Shown here one piece after another: positions 37,329-46,812 of a DNA stretch of 64,000 bases. Origin of the DNA: Flavobacterium galactosidilyticum (GTDB lineage Bacteria > Bacteroidota > Bacteroidia > Flavobacteriales > Flavobacteriaceae); the NCBI RefSeq assembly GCF_020911945.1, contig NZ_CP087135.1, forward strand, positions 744,001-808,000, written 5' to 3'. Below the pieces are notes generated by a model that was not told the DNA's origin, did not search any database, and worked only from the letters and a program-made list of their open reading frames with translations. Numbering within the stretch: position 1 is the stretch's first letter; each line of letters opens with the position of its first letter. A program made the translations under genes and the position numbers.

Positions 37329-39107
37329 TTATAGATTTGTGTCGCCTCTTAATTGTCTGAACTTTTTTCTCGCGTCAACAAAATGAATGCTATCTTGATG
37401 ATTAAAAATTATTTTTTCATACAAGGGCTTTGCTTTTTCAGGTTGCTGCAATTTCTTGCTGTAAATTTCAGCCGAAAAAAACAAGGCTTCATCTATGTAA
37501 ATTCCGTCACTATGATGGTCTATAATCACTTGGTATTGGCTTAAAGCCAAATTAAAATCACCCAATTTTTCGTAAATCTCACCTAATCTTAATAAGGTGA
37601 CCCCTTCTATTTCCTGTCCTTTAAAATCCTTTAAAATAGATTGAAACTGCGCTACTGCATCCTGATTTCTATTTTGATATAACAGATAATCTCCTTTTGC
37701 AAATTGCTTTAATGCCCCTTGTGTCGAATCAGCGACTGTATTGTCATTGATTAACAAAAAATATTCTAAAGCGTCATTAGCAATCAACTGCGTATTAGCG
37801 GACTTTAACTCTTTGAACTGCTTTAAAGCCCAAGCAAAATCAGTTTTGAAATAACTTGTTTTAGCCGCTTTTAACGTAGCTTCATGTGCCAAAACATCAT
37901 TTTTTAAATCCAACTCGATCTGTGAATAATAGAGTAATGCCTGATTGAATTTTTCTTCATACAGAAATATATCTGCCAGTTCCATTTTGGCTCTAGCTGC
38001 ATCATAATCATTCAATCTCAATTCTAAAGCTTTTTTTACAATTGCCTTCCCTTCTTCTGGCTTTTTTAAATTAAAGGCAACAAAATGAGCTTGAATCAGC
38101 TGCAAAGATAAGGTAAAAGGACTTATCTCAAATTCGCGCAACAAATTGTCTAATTCTAGGCTGATATTGGCGAAGTCATTTTGAGTTGCTTTTTCGATTT
38201 TCATTTCCATCAAATAGACATTCGCTTGAATAAGCAATTCTAAATCTTTACTGTTTTCCAACACAAATCCTAAGATATCTCTAGCTGCTTCTTGATTATC
38301 TTCCTCAATGGCTAATTGGGCTAAATTTACGATGCTATTAAGCGATTCGGGATTGCGTTTATAAATTGCTTTTTGTTGAATGAATGCTTTTTCGAATTCT
38401 TTTTGCTGTACATAAAACCAGCTTAAATAATAATTCCAGAAAACATCTTGATTTTTTTGCGTTCGCAATATCAATGCCTTTCGTAATAGTTCATTAAAAT
38501 TAGCATCGCCATCATCAACCATAAAACGAACGAACTGATTTTGGATTAGAACAGTATTTTGAGGACTTTGATATGCCTCGTCTAGGAAACTAGTAATCAT
38601 CATTTCTATATTGCCTAACTGTCCGTATAGCAATCCCATTTGATAATTAAATTTTAAACTTGGCTGCAGCTCAATTGCAGTTTGATAGGATTTTAGCGCA
38701 TAATCTAATAATACTTTACGCTCAAAGGAGTTTGAAATTGCATAAACTTCATTTGGATTTGTCCTGATTCTATCTACTGCTTGATCGTAGTAAACTTTAG
38801 CTTTAGCATCGTCTTTACGCAGTTGAAAATTATAGCCTAGTTCGACCAATAGATTAGATTGTTTGTACTTATCAAACCTTTCCTTAATCGCTTTTTCGGC
38901 TATATCAAATTGTTGTAATTGTTGGTAACAGTCAATTGTACGTAGAAAATATTGTGTGTTTTGAGGTACCTTTTGCAGCAATTCTTCAAAACCTATTTTA
39001 GCTTTTTCAAAATCTCCTTTCTCATAATAATACTGCGCTAATTGTTCGTTTTGTGAGAACGCAAATAGCGAGAATGACAAAAAGATATAAAGAAAAACGT
39101 GATTCAT
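37329..39107 (-). CDS. Exported tetratricopeptide-repeat protein
   Basis: A 592-residue protein with a signal peptide (MNHVFLYIFLSFSLFAFSQ) and TPR-type repeats throughout: LAQYYYEKGDFEKAKIGFEE at the start, ADIFLYEEKFNQALLYYSQI in the middle, and LGEIYEKLGDFNLALSQYQV and SAEIYSKKLQQPEKAKPLYE near the end. It is a helical scaffold expected in the periplasm; the partner is unknown. It lies between serS and DUF4286 on one strand. A 93-bp gap with a hairpin repeat separates it from serS. Confidence 0.88.
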   Translation of the reverse strand: MNHVFLYIFLSFSLFAFSQNEQLAQYYYEKGDFEKAKIGFEELLQKVPQNTQYFLRTIDCYQQLQQFDIAEKAIKERFDKYKQSNLLVELGYNFQLRKDDAKAKVYYDQAVDRIRTNPNEVYAISNSFERKVLLDYALKSYQTAIELQPSLKFNYQMGLLYGQLGNIEMMITSFLDEAYQSPQNTVLIQNQFVRFMVDDGDANFNELLRKALILRTQKNQDVFWNYYLSWFYVQQKEFEKAFIQQKAIYKRNPESLNSIVNLAQLAIEEDNQEAARDILGFVLENSKDLELLIQANVYLMEMKIEKATQNDFANISLELDNLLREFEISPFTLSLQLIQAHFVAFNLKKPEEGKAIVKKALELRLNDYDAARAKMELADIFLYEEKFNQALLYYSQIELDLKNDVLAHEATLKAAKTSYFKTDFAWALKQFKELKSANTQLIANDALEYFLLINDNTVADSTQGALKQFAKGDYLLYQNRNQDAVAQFQSILKDFKGQEIEGVTLLRLGEIYEKLGDFNLALSQYQVIIDHHSDGIYIDEALFFSAEIYSKKLQQPEKAKPLYEKIIFNHQDSIHFVDARKKFRQLRGDTNL

Positions 39108-39112
39108 ATTGC

Positions 39113-39198
39113 AGGTGTTCAGTATTCAGTGTTCAGTTTGCGAACCGATGTACTGTTCAAGAGGCAAACTGAACACCGATCACTGACGACTGAACACT
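39113..39198. repeat. AGTGTTCAGT-family repeat with 13-bp hairpin between serS and the TPR gene
   Basis: GTGTTCAGTTTGC (39129-39141) pairs perfectly with GCAAACTGAACAC (39164-39176), and further TGAACACT copies follow. The same words occur at 10556-10609. This is a dispersed repeat, perhaps also acting as an attenuator inside the serS-TPR unit. Confidence 0.7.
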
Positions 39199-39200
39199 AA

Positions 39201-40472
39201 TTAGTCAATAATATCAAATCCGCAATACGGACGCAATACTTCTGGAATTACAATTCCTTCTGGAGTTTGGTAGTTTTCTAAAATTCCAGCTAAAACTCTT
39301 GGTAAAGCTAATGAACTTCCGTTAAGTGTATGTGCTAATTGGTTTTTTCCGTCTTTATCCTTGAAACGTAACTTCAAACGATTCGCTTGAAAAGTCTCAA
39401 AATTAGAAACAGAAGAAATCTCTAACCAACGTTCTTGCGCTGTAGAATACACTTCAAAATCATAGGTTAAAGAAGCTGTGAATCCCATATCACCACCGCA
39501 AAGACGTAATATTCTGTAAGGCAATTTCAATTCTTGAAGAATATTTTTCACATGTTCAACCATCCCTTCCAAAGCTTCGTATGATTTATCGGGATGTTCA
39601 ACACGTACAATTTCTACTTTGTCAAATTGATGTAAACGGTTTAATCCACGTACATGCGCACCATACGAACCTGCTTCACGACGGAAACATGGTGTGTAAG
39701 CCGTAGTTAAAATAGGTAATTCGCTTTCACTTAAAATTACATCACGAAACAAATTAGTCACAGGAACCTCAGCTGTTGGGATTAAGTACAAGTCATCGGT
39801 TTTATCATGATACATTTGTCCTTCTTTGTCTGGCAATTGTCCTGTTCCATAAGCAGATGCTTCGTTGACCATGTGAGGAACTTGAACTTCATTGTAACCT
39901 GCAGCAGTATTTTTGTCCAAGAAATAATTGATCAACGCGCGTTGTAATTTTGCTCCTTTTCCTTTATACACTGGAAATCCTGCTCCAGTGATTTTAACAC
40001 CTAATTCAAAATCGATGATATCGTATTTTTTTACTAATTCCCAGTGCGGTTGCGCATTTTCATGCAAAACAGGAATATCGCCTTCCTGAAAAACATTTAA
40101 GTTTTCCTCAGGTGTTTTCCCTTCCGGAACCATATCCGCAGGAAGATTAGGCAAGGTGTATAATTTTTCTAAAAGCTCAGTAGCAAGCGCATCTGCAGTT
40201 TCGGCTAACTTCTTGCTTTTCTCTTTATTTAAAATGGTTTTTTCTTTTAGAATAGCGGCTTTCGATTTCTCGCCGTTTTTCATTAATTCACCAATATCTT
40301 TGGATAATTTATTAGATTCAGATAGAATTGCGTCTAAGTCCACTTGCGTAGCGCGACGTTTTTCATCTAGTTGTACCACTTCTTCAACAACACTTTTGGC
40401 ATCCATATTTCTTTTTGCCAAAGCATTGATTACTTTCTCCTGATTCTCTCTAATAAATGCAATTTGTAACAT
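39201..40472 (-). CDS. serS: Seryl-tRNA synthetase
   Basis: A 423-residue class II synthetase charging tRNA-Ser. The N-terminal coiled-coil tRNA-binding arm (about 28-105) is rich in K/E/L. Motif 2 is CFRREAGSYGAHVRGLNRLH and motif 3 includes TLNGSSLALPRVLAGILENY. The start MLQIAFIRENQEKVINAL is typical. A -7 box TAAATTTG lies about 40 bp upstream at 40513-40520. It is the first gene of a unit with the TPR gene. Confidence 0.98.
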   Translation of the reverse strand: MLQIAFIRENQEKVINALAKRNMDAKSVVEEVVQLDEKRRATQVDLDAILSESNKLSKDIGELMKNGEKSKAAILKEKTILNKEKSKKLAETADALATELLEKLYTLPNLPADMVPEGKTPEENLNVFQEGDIPVLHENAQPHWELVKKYDIIDFELGVKITGAGFPVYKGKGAKLQRALINYFLDKNTAAGYNEVQVPHMVNEASAYGTGQLPDKEGQMYHDKTDDLYLIPTAEVPVTNLFRDVILSESELPILTTAYTPCFRREAGSYGAHVRGLNRLHQFDKVEIVRVEHPDKSYEALEGMVEHVKNILQELKLPYRILRLCGGDMGFTASLTYDFEVYSTAQERWLEISSVSNFETFQANRLKLRFKDKDGKNQLAHTLNGSSLALPRVLAGILENYQTPEGIVIPEVLRPYCGFDIID

Positions 40473-40512
40473 AGTTGGATTTTTATAACTATTATATTTC
40501 TAATAATGGAAG

Positions 40513-40520
40513 CAAATTTA
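40513..40520 (-). promoter_or_regulatory. -7 box of the serS promoter
   Basis: On the minus strand TAAATTTG matches TAnnTTTG. A TTG lies 24 bp further upstream (40545-40547), a slightly long spacing. Confidence 0.5.
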
Positions 40521-40636
40521 AGTAATTGTTTGAGACTTATAAGACAAAGTGATCATGAAATAACTGTTTTAAGAAGAGAGATAAAACCAATAGTAAAGAT
40601 TCCGCCTGTTTTTAGTCCAATAAATATAGAACGTAA

Positions 40637-42026
40637 CTAAGCTAGAGAATGATCAGGTATGCTAAACTCAAAATCACTTCCTTTTCCAATTTGGCTTTTA
40701 ACCCAAATCTCACCTCCATGCTTTTCTATAAAATCTTTACACAACAACAATCCTAAACCCGTTCCTATTTCTTGATTTGTTCCTAAGGTGGTGTGTTTTT
40801 CATCTATTTTAAATAAATTTTCTATTTTTCGTGGCGCAATTCCAATACCACTGTCTTGAACAGAAAAAATTGTTAAACTTCGCTCTTTTCTCACAGAAAG
40901 CACTATTTTACCATTATTTCTGGTAAACTTTATTGCATTAGCAAGCAAATTACGAAAAATGGTTTCAAGCATATTCATATCAGCATACACATATTGTTTA
41001 TCCTCGATTTGAATATCTATGGATATATTTTTAGTCTTAGCAACACTCTCCAATAATTTTTTAGTCTTTTCTACGACTAAACTAATCTCTATTTTTCAGG
41101 GCGAAACTCTAGTCCTCCTGTTTGAGACTGTGACCAAGTTAAAAGATTATCTAGTAATGAAGAGGTGTTTTTAGATGATTCATGAATGAGTTCAATAAGC
41201 TCTCTTGTTTCTTTTTGACTAAATTGATTTTCTAATAATAATTGCGTTCCACCTATAATCCCAGTAAAAGGCCCTCGTAGATCATGTGCTATAATTGAAA
41301 AGAATTTATCTTTATCATCAAGTAAACTTTTAACCTGAATTTCTTTCTCTTCTTGCAGTAAAAGTAAATAGCCTACCCCGCTAATAATCATCATCAAAAA
41401 AACGATTAAAAAGATAATTTTCTGCACAGGATCACCTGAATAAAGGCTGGTTGAGCTCTTAAAAAACGGATGCACAATGCGAACAACCACAGCAATAATT
41501 AATACACAATAATTAACCCCAAGTAATTTCTTAAATAAACTGCTTCGTGTTTCTGTCAAAAAGCGCAAAACAGGCGTGATTAAGAGTAAAAAAATTATGA
41601 ATGATACTAATGAAATACGAACACTAGCCAATACATTTAGCCAAACTGCTACATAAAGACCTAACAACCCAATAACTAATACAAGCGTTTGTAGTTTATA
41701 ATCTCTTTTAGAGCGATCCTTAACTAGCATTAACATTACAATAGATTCTAGATAATAACTTACAAGCACAAATGTATTAGGAATAAGAATATTAAAAAGG
41801 CTGACTGAAAAGGTTTCTGCTCGTAGAAAAAAAACAACCATGCAAAAGATTGAAAAATTTTAGTAAGCCCAAATAACAGCAAGTGCGTATTATTATCCTG
41901 ACTAAATAAGGCGAAACGAAAGGTAAAAAAGAGAGAAGCCAATATTAAATTTCCCCAAAACAATAAACCCAATATATTTCGAATATCTAATAAAAGTAAT
42001 TCTGAAAATTGATTGATGAGCTCCAT
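40637..42026 (-). pseudogene. Sensor histidine kinase broken by two frameshifts
   Basis: Three overlapping or adjoining minus-strand frames make one kinase. 41760-42026 encodes membrane segments; 41089-41841 encodes more membrane segments and the HisKA box (SIIAHDLRGPFTGIIGGTQL, with phospho-His); 40637-41053 encodes the ATPase with N box (LLANAIKF) and G boxes (DSGIGIAP, GTGLGLLLCKDFIEKHGG). The first shift is in an 8-T run near 41826-41833: one more T would read ...AWLFFFLRAETFSVSLF. The second is in GAAAAATAG near 41090: one more A would read PEKIEISLVVEK. With both fixed, the protein would be about 463 residues. No response regulator lies beside it. The shifts are either real decay or homopolymer sequencing errors. 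Confidence 0.85.
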
Positions 42027-42155
42027 AAGTAGTAATATTCTTTTCTTTGGTTTATGTCATCTAGACGTGTTTTACAAAAATATACTTATTTTAATAGCAT
42101 ACTAAAAAAACGGTAATACTTAGGCTAAAAATATCCATCAAAATTTATTTTATCA

Positions 42156-42695
42156 CTATTCTCTGTTAATGTCGTGACCTACAAACTCTTCCAACGTTGC
42201 AAACATATCATCGACAGAAAGCACCTCTAAATCTGGATGAGTTTTTAGAAAATCAGCATTAAGTTGTACCAAGTTTTCTTCAATTTCAAAAAAAGTGTCG
42301 TTGTTGAGCAAATCTCGGATAGGATTTACGCCTTCCAGTTTTCCTTTAAAAAACTTATCTCTTTTTACACTGCTCATCAGTTTTACTTTCTTGCATTGCT
42401 GTTGGAATAATTCCAAATGTTTTTCGGCACCAAGTAACTGCAAACCTTCCTCAATTAATTCGTTGAGCTCGGTATTCCATTTTGAATTATATACAAATTG
42501 CGCAAAATTGCCTTCGGTACATTGAGAGGTATAATAATCTAAATAATAGCTCATCAACGCATCTTCATGAATTAAATCATCATCTATTTTTTCCTCACGC
42601 ATCAAGTTAATCACTGAAATATTAGAGTTGATTACATCTTGAGGATTTTCACTATTTGCTGCTGTTTCTGAAATTATGATTCTACCGAATTCCAT
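42156..42695 (-). CDS. DUF4375/DMP19-like cytoplasmic protein
   Basis: I place the start at 42695 (MEFGRIIISETAAN), giving 179 residues; the open frame extends 21 codons further but reads as non-coding. The region ALMSYYLDYYTSQCTEGNFA then QFVYNS resembles the DUF4375 (DMP19-like) pattern Y-x-x-x-V-x-N-G-G-F-x-Q-F-x-x-N. The end is acidic (LEVLSVDDMFATLEEFVGHD). The function is unknown; DMP19 itself is a DNA mimic, but that activity should not be assumed here. A small basic gene lies 69 bp upstream on the same strand. Confidence 0.65.
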   Translation of the reverse strand: MEFGRIIISETAANSENPQDVINSNISVINLMREEKIDDDLIHEDALMSYYLDYYTSQCTEGNFAQFVYNSKWNTELNELIEEGLQLLGAEKHLELFQQQCKKVKLMSSVKRDKFFKGKLEGVNPIRDLLNNDTFFEIEENLVQLNADFLKTHPDLEVLSVDDMFATLEEFVGHDINRE

Positions 42696-42764
42696 TGGAG
42701 TATTATTTAAGGAGTTTGCGGCAAATTTCGGGTAAAATAAAACAGAAAAGAAATACAATGCAAT

Positions 42765-42935
42765 TTATATACTATCAGGTTCATCACTAATCTTTTTCTG
42801 ATTCATTTTAGCGACCAAAGCTTTCAATCGCAAGGCTTTTTCTTTCCTTTCTTCTTGAAGTTTAGCCTTTTTACGATTGAGTAATTTAGTGTGCAAAGCC
42901 TTGTTTTTAGTGTTTTTCTCGGGTCCTTTTGCCAT
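42765..42935 (-). CDS. Small highly basic conserved-looking protein (56 residues)
   Basis: ATG at 42933-42935 and TAA at 42765-42767 give 56 codons. The protein starts MAKGPEKNTKNKALHTKLL and continues with RKKAKLQEERKEKALRLKAL, ending DEPDSI: Lys/Arg-rich, with a heptad-like helical middle and no membrane segment. It is too short for usual length cut-offs. The frame is open end to end between genes, with sensible codon use. The composition suggests nucleic acid or ribosome binding (inference). It lies in the same direction as the DUF4375 gene. Confidence 0.7.
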   Translation of the reverse strand: MAKGPEKNTKNKALHTKLLNRKKAKLQEERKEKALRLKALVAKMNQKKISDEPDSI

Positions 42936-43038
42936 AACATACAATCTTAGATTATTACTTTTACAAATATAATCAAGATCACTTTACTAGCGAAATACAG
43001 CAAATTTATTTTAATAAACAGCAGTATTTCTAACAAAA

Positions 43039-43911
43039 TCAATGCTTGGATTTATTTCGCAGAATTCCGCCGCTAGCATCTTTAATGTATTGAATGTACA
43101 TAAATGCTTCGGGATCAATCTCAACAATTTTTTCTTTTATTCTCAATAATTCTAAGCGTGTCACTACTGTAACAATAATGTCGCAATCTTGCTTTTGATC
43201 AAAACTATCAGGCAAAAAACCGCGCTCCCCTTTTATTACAGTTATTCCTTTTCGAAATTGGTTTGCTATCAAAAATTTTATCTCTTCGCTTTTTCCAGAA
43301 ATAATATGTAAAGAAGTGTAATGTTCTATTCCATTAGTCACATAATCTAGAGATTTGACCGCTGAAAAATATGTAACAATAGAATATAGAGCGGTACTAA
43401 TCCCAAAAAACACAGCCGCGGATAAAAAGATAACGCTGTTGATTGCAAAAATCACCTCTGACACATTTAAACCAATTTTTCGAGTGGTTAGTAAGGCAAG
43501 AATTTCAATTCCATCTGCCACAGAACCGCTTCGAATGCAAAGTCCCATTCCTACACCAGCCAAACAACCTCCAAATAAAGCTATTAGTAATCGGTCAGAA
43601 GTTACTGCATCGATATGAATAAAAGTCATGCTGCCGGCTATAAGGGTAAAAGTAAATAGACTTTGAACTACAAAAGTATTTCCCAATATTTTTTTGCCGA
43701 TGTATAAAAAGGGTAGGTTTAGGACAAGTACTAGAATTCCAAAAGGAACATGAAAAATTTCGTGAAGTAGAATAGAGGCGCCAATTACTCCGCCATCTAA
43801 AAACTTATTAGGAATCATGAAACCTTTTAGCGCTAAAGTTATAAAGGCAACGCCAACAAGATTTAAAATAATGTTTTTAGGATGAAGAATTTCTTTCCAG
43901 TTGATACTCAT
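43039..43911 (-). CDS. YitT family membrane protein (DUF161 + DUF2179)
   Basis: A 290-residue inner-membrane protein with five or six membrane segments in the first 200 residues (LDGGVIGASILLHEIFHVPF, then FGGCLAGVGMGLCIRSGSVA with the G-G-T/S-D-G-like loop). A C-terminal cytoplasmic DUF2179 domain follows (IISGKSEEIKFLIANQFRKG, V-x-x-R-x-E-L-x-x-x-K-x-x-V-x-x-I-D-P-E-A-F). The family is widespread; the substrate is unknown. Nothing else on its strand is close enough for a clear operon. Confidence 0.9.
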   Translation of the reverse strand: MSINWKEILHPKNIILNLVGVAFITLALKGFMIPNKFLDGGVIGASILLHEIFHVPFGILVLVLNLPFLYIGKKILGNTFVVQSLFTFTLIAGSMTFIHIDAVTSDRLLIALFGGCLAGVGMGLCIRSGSVADGIEILALLTTRKIGLNVSEVIFAINSVIFLSAAVFFGISTALYSIVTYFSAVKSLDYVTNGIEHYTSLHIISGKSEEIKFLIANQFRKGITVIKGERGFLPDSFDQKQDCDIIVTVVTRLELLRIKEKIVEIDPEAFMYIQYIKDASGGILRNKSKH

Positions 43912-44171
43912 AATTATTTTTATTTGAAATAAAAATCTTAACTAGACTAGATCTTAGTGGTAAAACTAGATGAAATAATAATCTACAATATCATTTTGTA
44001 AGTCAAATTCGCATACTTTGTTGATTTTCTCTTTTAAACTTTCAATTGTATCGCTTGATTAAAAGAAAATTATTAACTTTGATTACCTAAGTTGCAAGTT
44101 ACTAAAAATCATTATGTTACACAATTATAATTGTACCTACGTAAATATTTTAAATCTTAAAAAAATATATT

Positions 44172-44308
44172 ATGAGAAAAAATGTACAGATAGTTCTTAC
44201 TGTAGATGCAGAAAAGCTCTATCATATGAAAAATTACAACCAAGATGATATTGACACTTATTGCACGTTGACAGACGATAATGATGGCACTGCAAATTCC
44301 AGTGATAT
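44172..44308 (+). pseudogene. 5' fragment of a gene cut by the IS21 element
   Basis: An ATG at 44172 opens a frame of 45 full codons (MRKNVQIVLTVDAEKLYHMK, then NYNQDDIDTYCTLTDDND) that runs into the left IS end and stops at 44328-44330 inside it. The start looks like a real cytosolic protein N-terminus; I do not recognise the family. The piece 46892-47394 on the other side is in a compatible frame, but nothing proves that it belonged to the same gene. Confidence 0.55.
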
Positions 44309-44388
44309 TGACCACCCAATTCCAATTTAAAGTGAGCACCTGATTCCAATTCAAAATGACCACCTAATTCCGGAGCAAAATGACCACC
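44309..44388. repeat. Left end of the IS21 element: four 24-bp iterations
   Basis: TGACCACC (second copy TGAGCACC) recurs exactly every 24 bp, separated by AT-rich spacers with TTCCAAT/TTCCGG words. These are the multiple transposase-binding repeats known at IS21 ends. Confidence 0.85.
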
Positions 44389-44451
44389 TCCATTTTTCAT
44401 TAAAAACTACTTTTTTTCATCTGTTAATTAGTATTCAAATATACTTAAATA

Positions 44452-45189
44452 TTAGCTTTTGTTTATGCCCCTTTTTTTTCTCATAGATTCTCCGTGCAAT
44501 TCGATTCGGTGAGATTGATGTATCAGCCTATCCAAAATTGCATCAGCTATTGTTTTTTCTCCAATGATGTCATACCAGCCTTGCACTGGGATTTGTGATG
44601 TTACAATTATAGAACCATTATTATGCCTGTCTTCAATGATCTCTAAAAGGGTAATTCGGTTATGACTATCTAATGCTTGGAGTCCAAAATCGTCCAGTAT
44701 AATAACATCTTGCCGTTCTATTCTTGCCAGTTCTCGAAGATAAGAACCATCTGCTTTGGCCATTTTTAATTTAGCAAACAACTTTGAAGTATTAAAATAA
44801 CTTACCTTAAAACCCTGTATACAGGCTTGATAACCTAATGCTGTACCTAAATAACTCTTACCCACACCGGTACTTCCTGTGATTAAAATGTTTTCGTTTT
44901 TCTCTACAAATTCGCATTCTGCCAGACGTAGCACCATGTTTCGATCCAGATTACGGGTTTGGTCAAAATTGATACTTTCAATATTTGATTTGTAATGGAA
45001 TCGGGCATTCTTGATACTGCGTTCAATGCGACGATTATGTCTTTCATCCCATTCGGCATCAATAATCATCGATACAAACTGATCTAGCGTGTAGTGGTCT
45101 GTTTTCCCGCTTTCAATGGCTGTTTTAAAAGCATTGAACATACCATAAAGCTTCATTTGTTTCATTTTTGTTACTGTGGATTCATTCAT
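44452..45189 (-). CDS. istB: IS21 family ATP-binding protein IstB
   Basis: A 245-residue AAA+ helper ATPase that works with IstA in target selection and transposition. Walker A is ILITGSTGVGKSYLGTALG (about 101-119), Walker B is RQDVIILDDFGLQAL, and sensor 1 is SIIVTSQIPVQGWYD. The end (ADAILDRLIHQSHRIELHGE) is the IstB signature. It follows istA by 16 bp. Complete, with normal length. Confidence 0.96.
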   Translation of the reverse strand: MNESTVTKMKQMKLYGMFNAFKTAIESGKTDHYTLDQFVSMIIDAEWDERHNRRIERSIKNARFHYKSNIESINFDQTRNLDRNMVLRLAECEFVEKNENILITGSTGVGKSYLGTALGYQACIQGFKVSYFNTSKLFAKLKMAKADGSYLRELARIERQDVIILDDFGLQALDSHNRITLLEIIEDRHNNGSIIVTSQIPVQGWYDIIGEKTIADAILDRLIHQSHRIELHGESMRKKRGINKS

Positions 45190-45205
45190 GTTTTCAAGAT
45201 TTAAT

Positions 45206-46753
45206 TTAGTTATAATACTGTTTTCCTCTTATGTTACCGTGATTCGGGAGTTCCTGCTCGGGTTCTTGCTCAAAATCAATATGGTCTAAGTTGTTTTCTA
45301 AAATATTCTGTATGGTCTTAAAATTGTAAATTCTAAAATCAAGTGCCCGTTTACAGGCATTTATTAATCGCTGTTTACCAACCTTTTTTTCGAAGTTGAG
45401 TATTCCTAAACAACTTTTATAAGCCTGTTCAGGATGGTTCCTGCTTTCGATTATCTGCATGATATATTCTGCTACTGCCTCATCAATACTGCTGGCCCAA
45501 TCAATGAAGCGAGCAGCGCTCCATTGGGCTACAAATTGGTGTGTACTGGCTAAATGTTCTGGGGTTGTGGTATAGACATAAGGTTTGTAATTCCTCGGAT
45601 GAATGGCTATTCGATTGTATTTGTAATAGATCTCCACGGTTGATTTTGTATACAAGAGTTTGGCTTTTTTCTTTACATATTGATACGGAACACTATAGTA
45701 ATTTTTGTCTTGACTTAATTGGACATGTCCGTTTTGCATCACCGTTGCAAAGGATTGGTATTTGATTTCAAAGCGTTCTTGTGGTAGTGGGCGTAGTTTT
45801 TGTTTCTCATCTTCTAAAAACAATTCTTTACGGGAGTAAGGACGTCCTGTGAGTTTTCGACTATTATGAGCATCTAATAAATCCCATATCTGCTGGTTTA
45901 ATTCTTCTAGAGAAAAGAATTTGGTTTCTTTTAGAGTTACGTAAATCCTTCTGTACAATATCTTTACCGCACCTTCAACCAATGATTTATCCCTTGGTTT
46001 ATAAGCCCTGGCAGGTAAGATTGTAGTTTCGTAATGTTCCGCTAAATCAGCCAGGGTTTCATTGATTGTTGGCTCAAAACGACTGCTTTTTATCACTGCA
46101 GATTTTAAATTATCGGGAACAATTGCCGCAGGAGTACCTTCAAAAAAACGCATGGCATTTTCTACCGAAGTAACAAAATCTTCCTTTTGTTGGCTCATGG
46201 AAGCTTCTGCATAGGTATATTGGCTGGCTCCCAATATGGCTACAAAAAACTGTACTTCTTTGATTTCTCCGGTATCTTTATCAATGATGGAGAGTGTTTT
46301 TCCGGCATAATCCACATACATTTTATCACCGGCTTTGTGATTCATATGCATTACAGGATTGACTCGTTTACCCCATACTTTGTAATGATGAGCAAATTGC
46401 GAACTCCTGTAACCATCGGGGTTTACGGCAATATATTGCTCCCACATATGTTGTACGGTAACGCCAACTTTCTTTAGTTCACGTTCCATTTTAGGGAAAA
46501 AATCGTATAGGATCTGCAATTTGGGACTAATGGATTCCACAGTAGTCTGTGAAAACAAAAGTTCTAGTTCTGCATCTGTTTTTCTATCAATTAATTCAAA
46601 GTTTAATCCGAGAACTTCAAATAAAGAAATATACTTCTTTACCGTATTCCTGGAAAGGGATAAGTAGCTACTTATAAACAACTTACTCTTTCCTTCACAA
46701 TAGAATTTAATTACTTTTCTAATTTTACTCATGTCTGTTATTTTGTTTGCCAT
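45206..46753 (-). CDS. istA: IS21 family transposase IstA
   Basis: A 515-residue DDE transposase. N-terminal helix-turn-helix (KLFISSYLSLSRNTVKKYIS), a retroviral integrase core with catalytic Asp in MYVDYAGKTL, second Asp in AIVPDNLKSAVIK and Glu in RDKSLVEGAVKILYRRIY, and the C-terminal IstA domain (NYYSVPYQYVKKKAKLLYT). It is intact and the first gene of the istAB pair, so the element may still be able to move. Confidence 0.96.
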   Translation of the reverse strand: MANKITDMSKIRKVIKFYCEGKSKLFISSYLSLSRNTVKKYISLFEVLGLNFELIDRKTDAELELLFSQTTVESISPKLQILYDFFPKMERELKKVGVTVQHMWEQYIAVNPDGYRSSQFAHHYKVWGKRVNPVMHMNHKAGDKMYVDYAGKTLSIIDKDTGEIKEVQFFVAILGASQYTYAEASMSQQKEDFVTSVENAMRFFEGTPAAIVPDNLKSAVIKSSRFEPTINETLADLAEHYETTILPARAYKPRDKSLVEGAVKILYRRIYVTLKETKFFSLEELNQQIWDLLDAHNSRKLTGRPYSRKELFLEDEKQKLRPLPQERFEIKYQSFATVMQNGHVQLSQDKNYYSVPYQYVKKKAKLLYTKSTVEIYYKYNRIAIHPRNYKPYVYTTTPEHLASTHQFVAQWSAARFIDWASSIDEAVAEYIMQIIESRNHPEQAYKSCLGILNFEKKVGKQRLINACKRALDFRIYNFKTIQNILENNLDHIDFEQEPEQELPNHGNIRGKQYYN

Positions 46754-46812
46754 AATCCGTATTTTTTTAACGAATGTATGGTGCTAACAACATGAAAAAG
46801 TCAGTAGTTTTT

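Noticed and set aside
44309..44388. CRISPR-like short repeats at 24-bp spacing
   Set aside because: Only 8 bp are repeated and the same words in inverse orientation bound the istAB genes, so they are IS21 end repeats.
44157..44400. Minus-strand frames of 67-68 codons at the left IS end
   Set aside because: They are translations of the iterated IS end (repeating GGHFELE-like residues), not genes.
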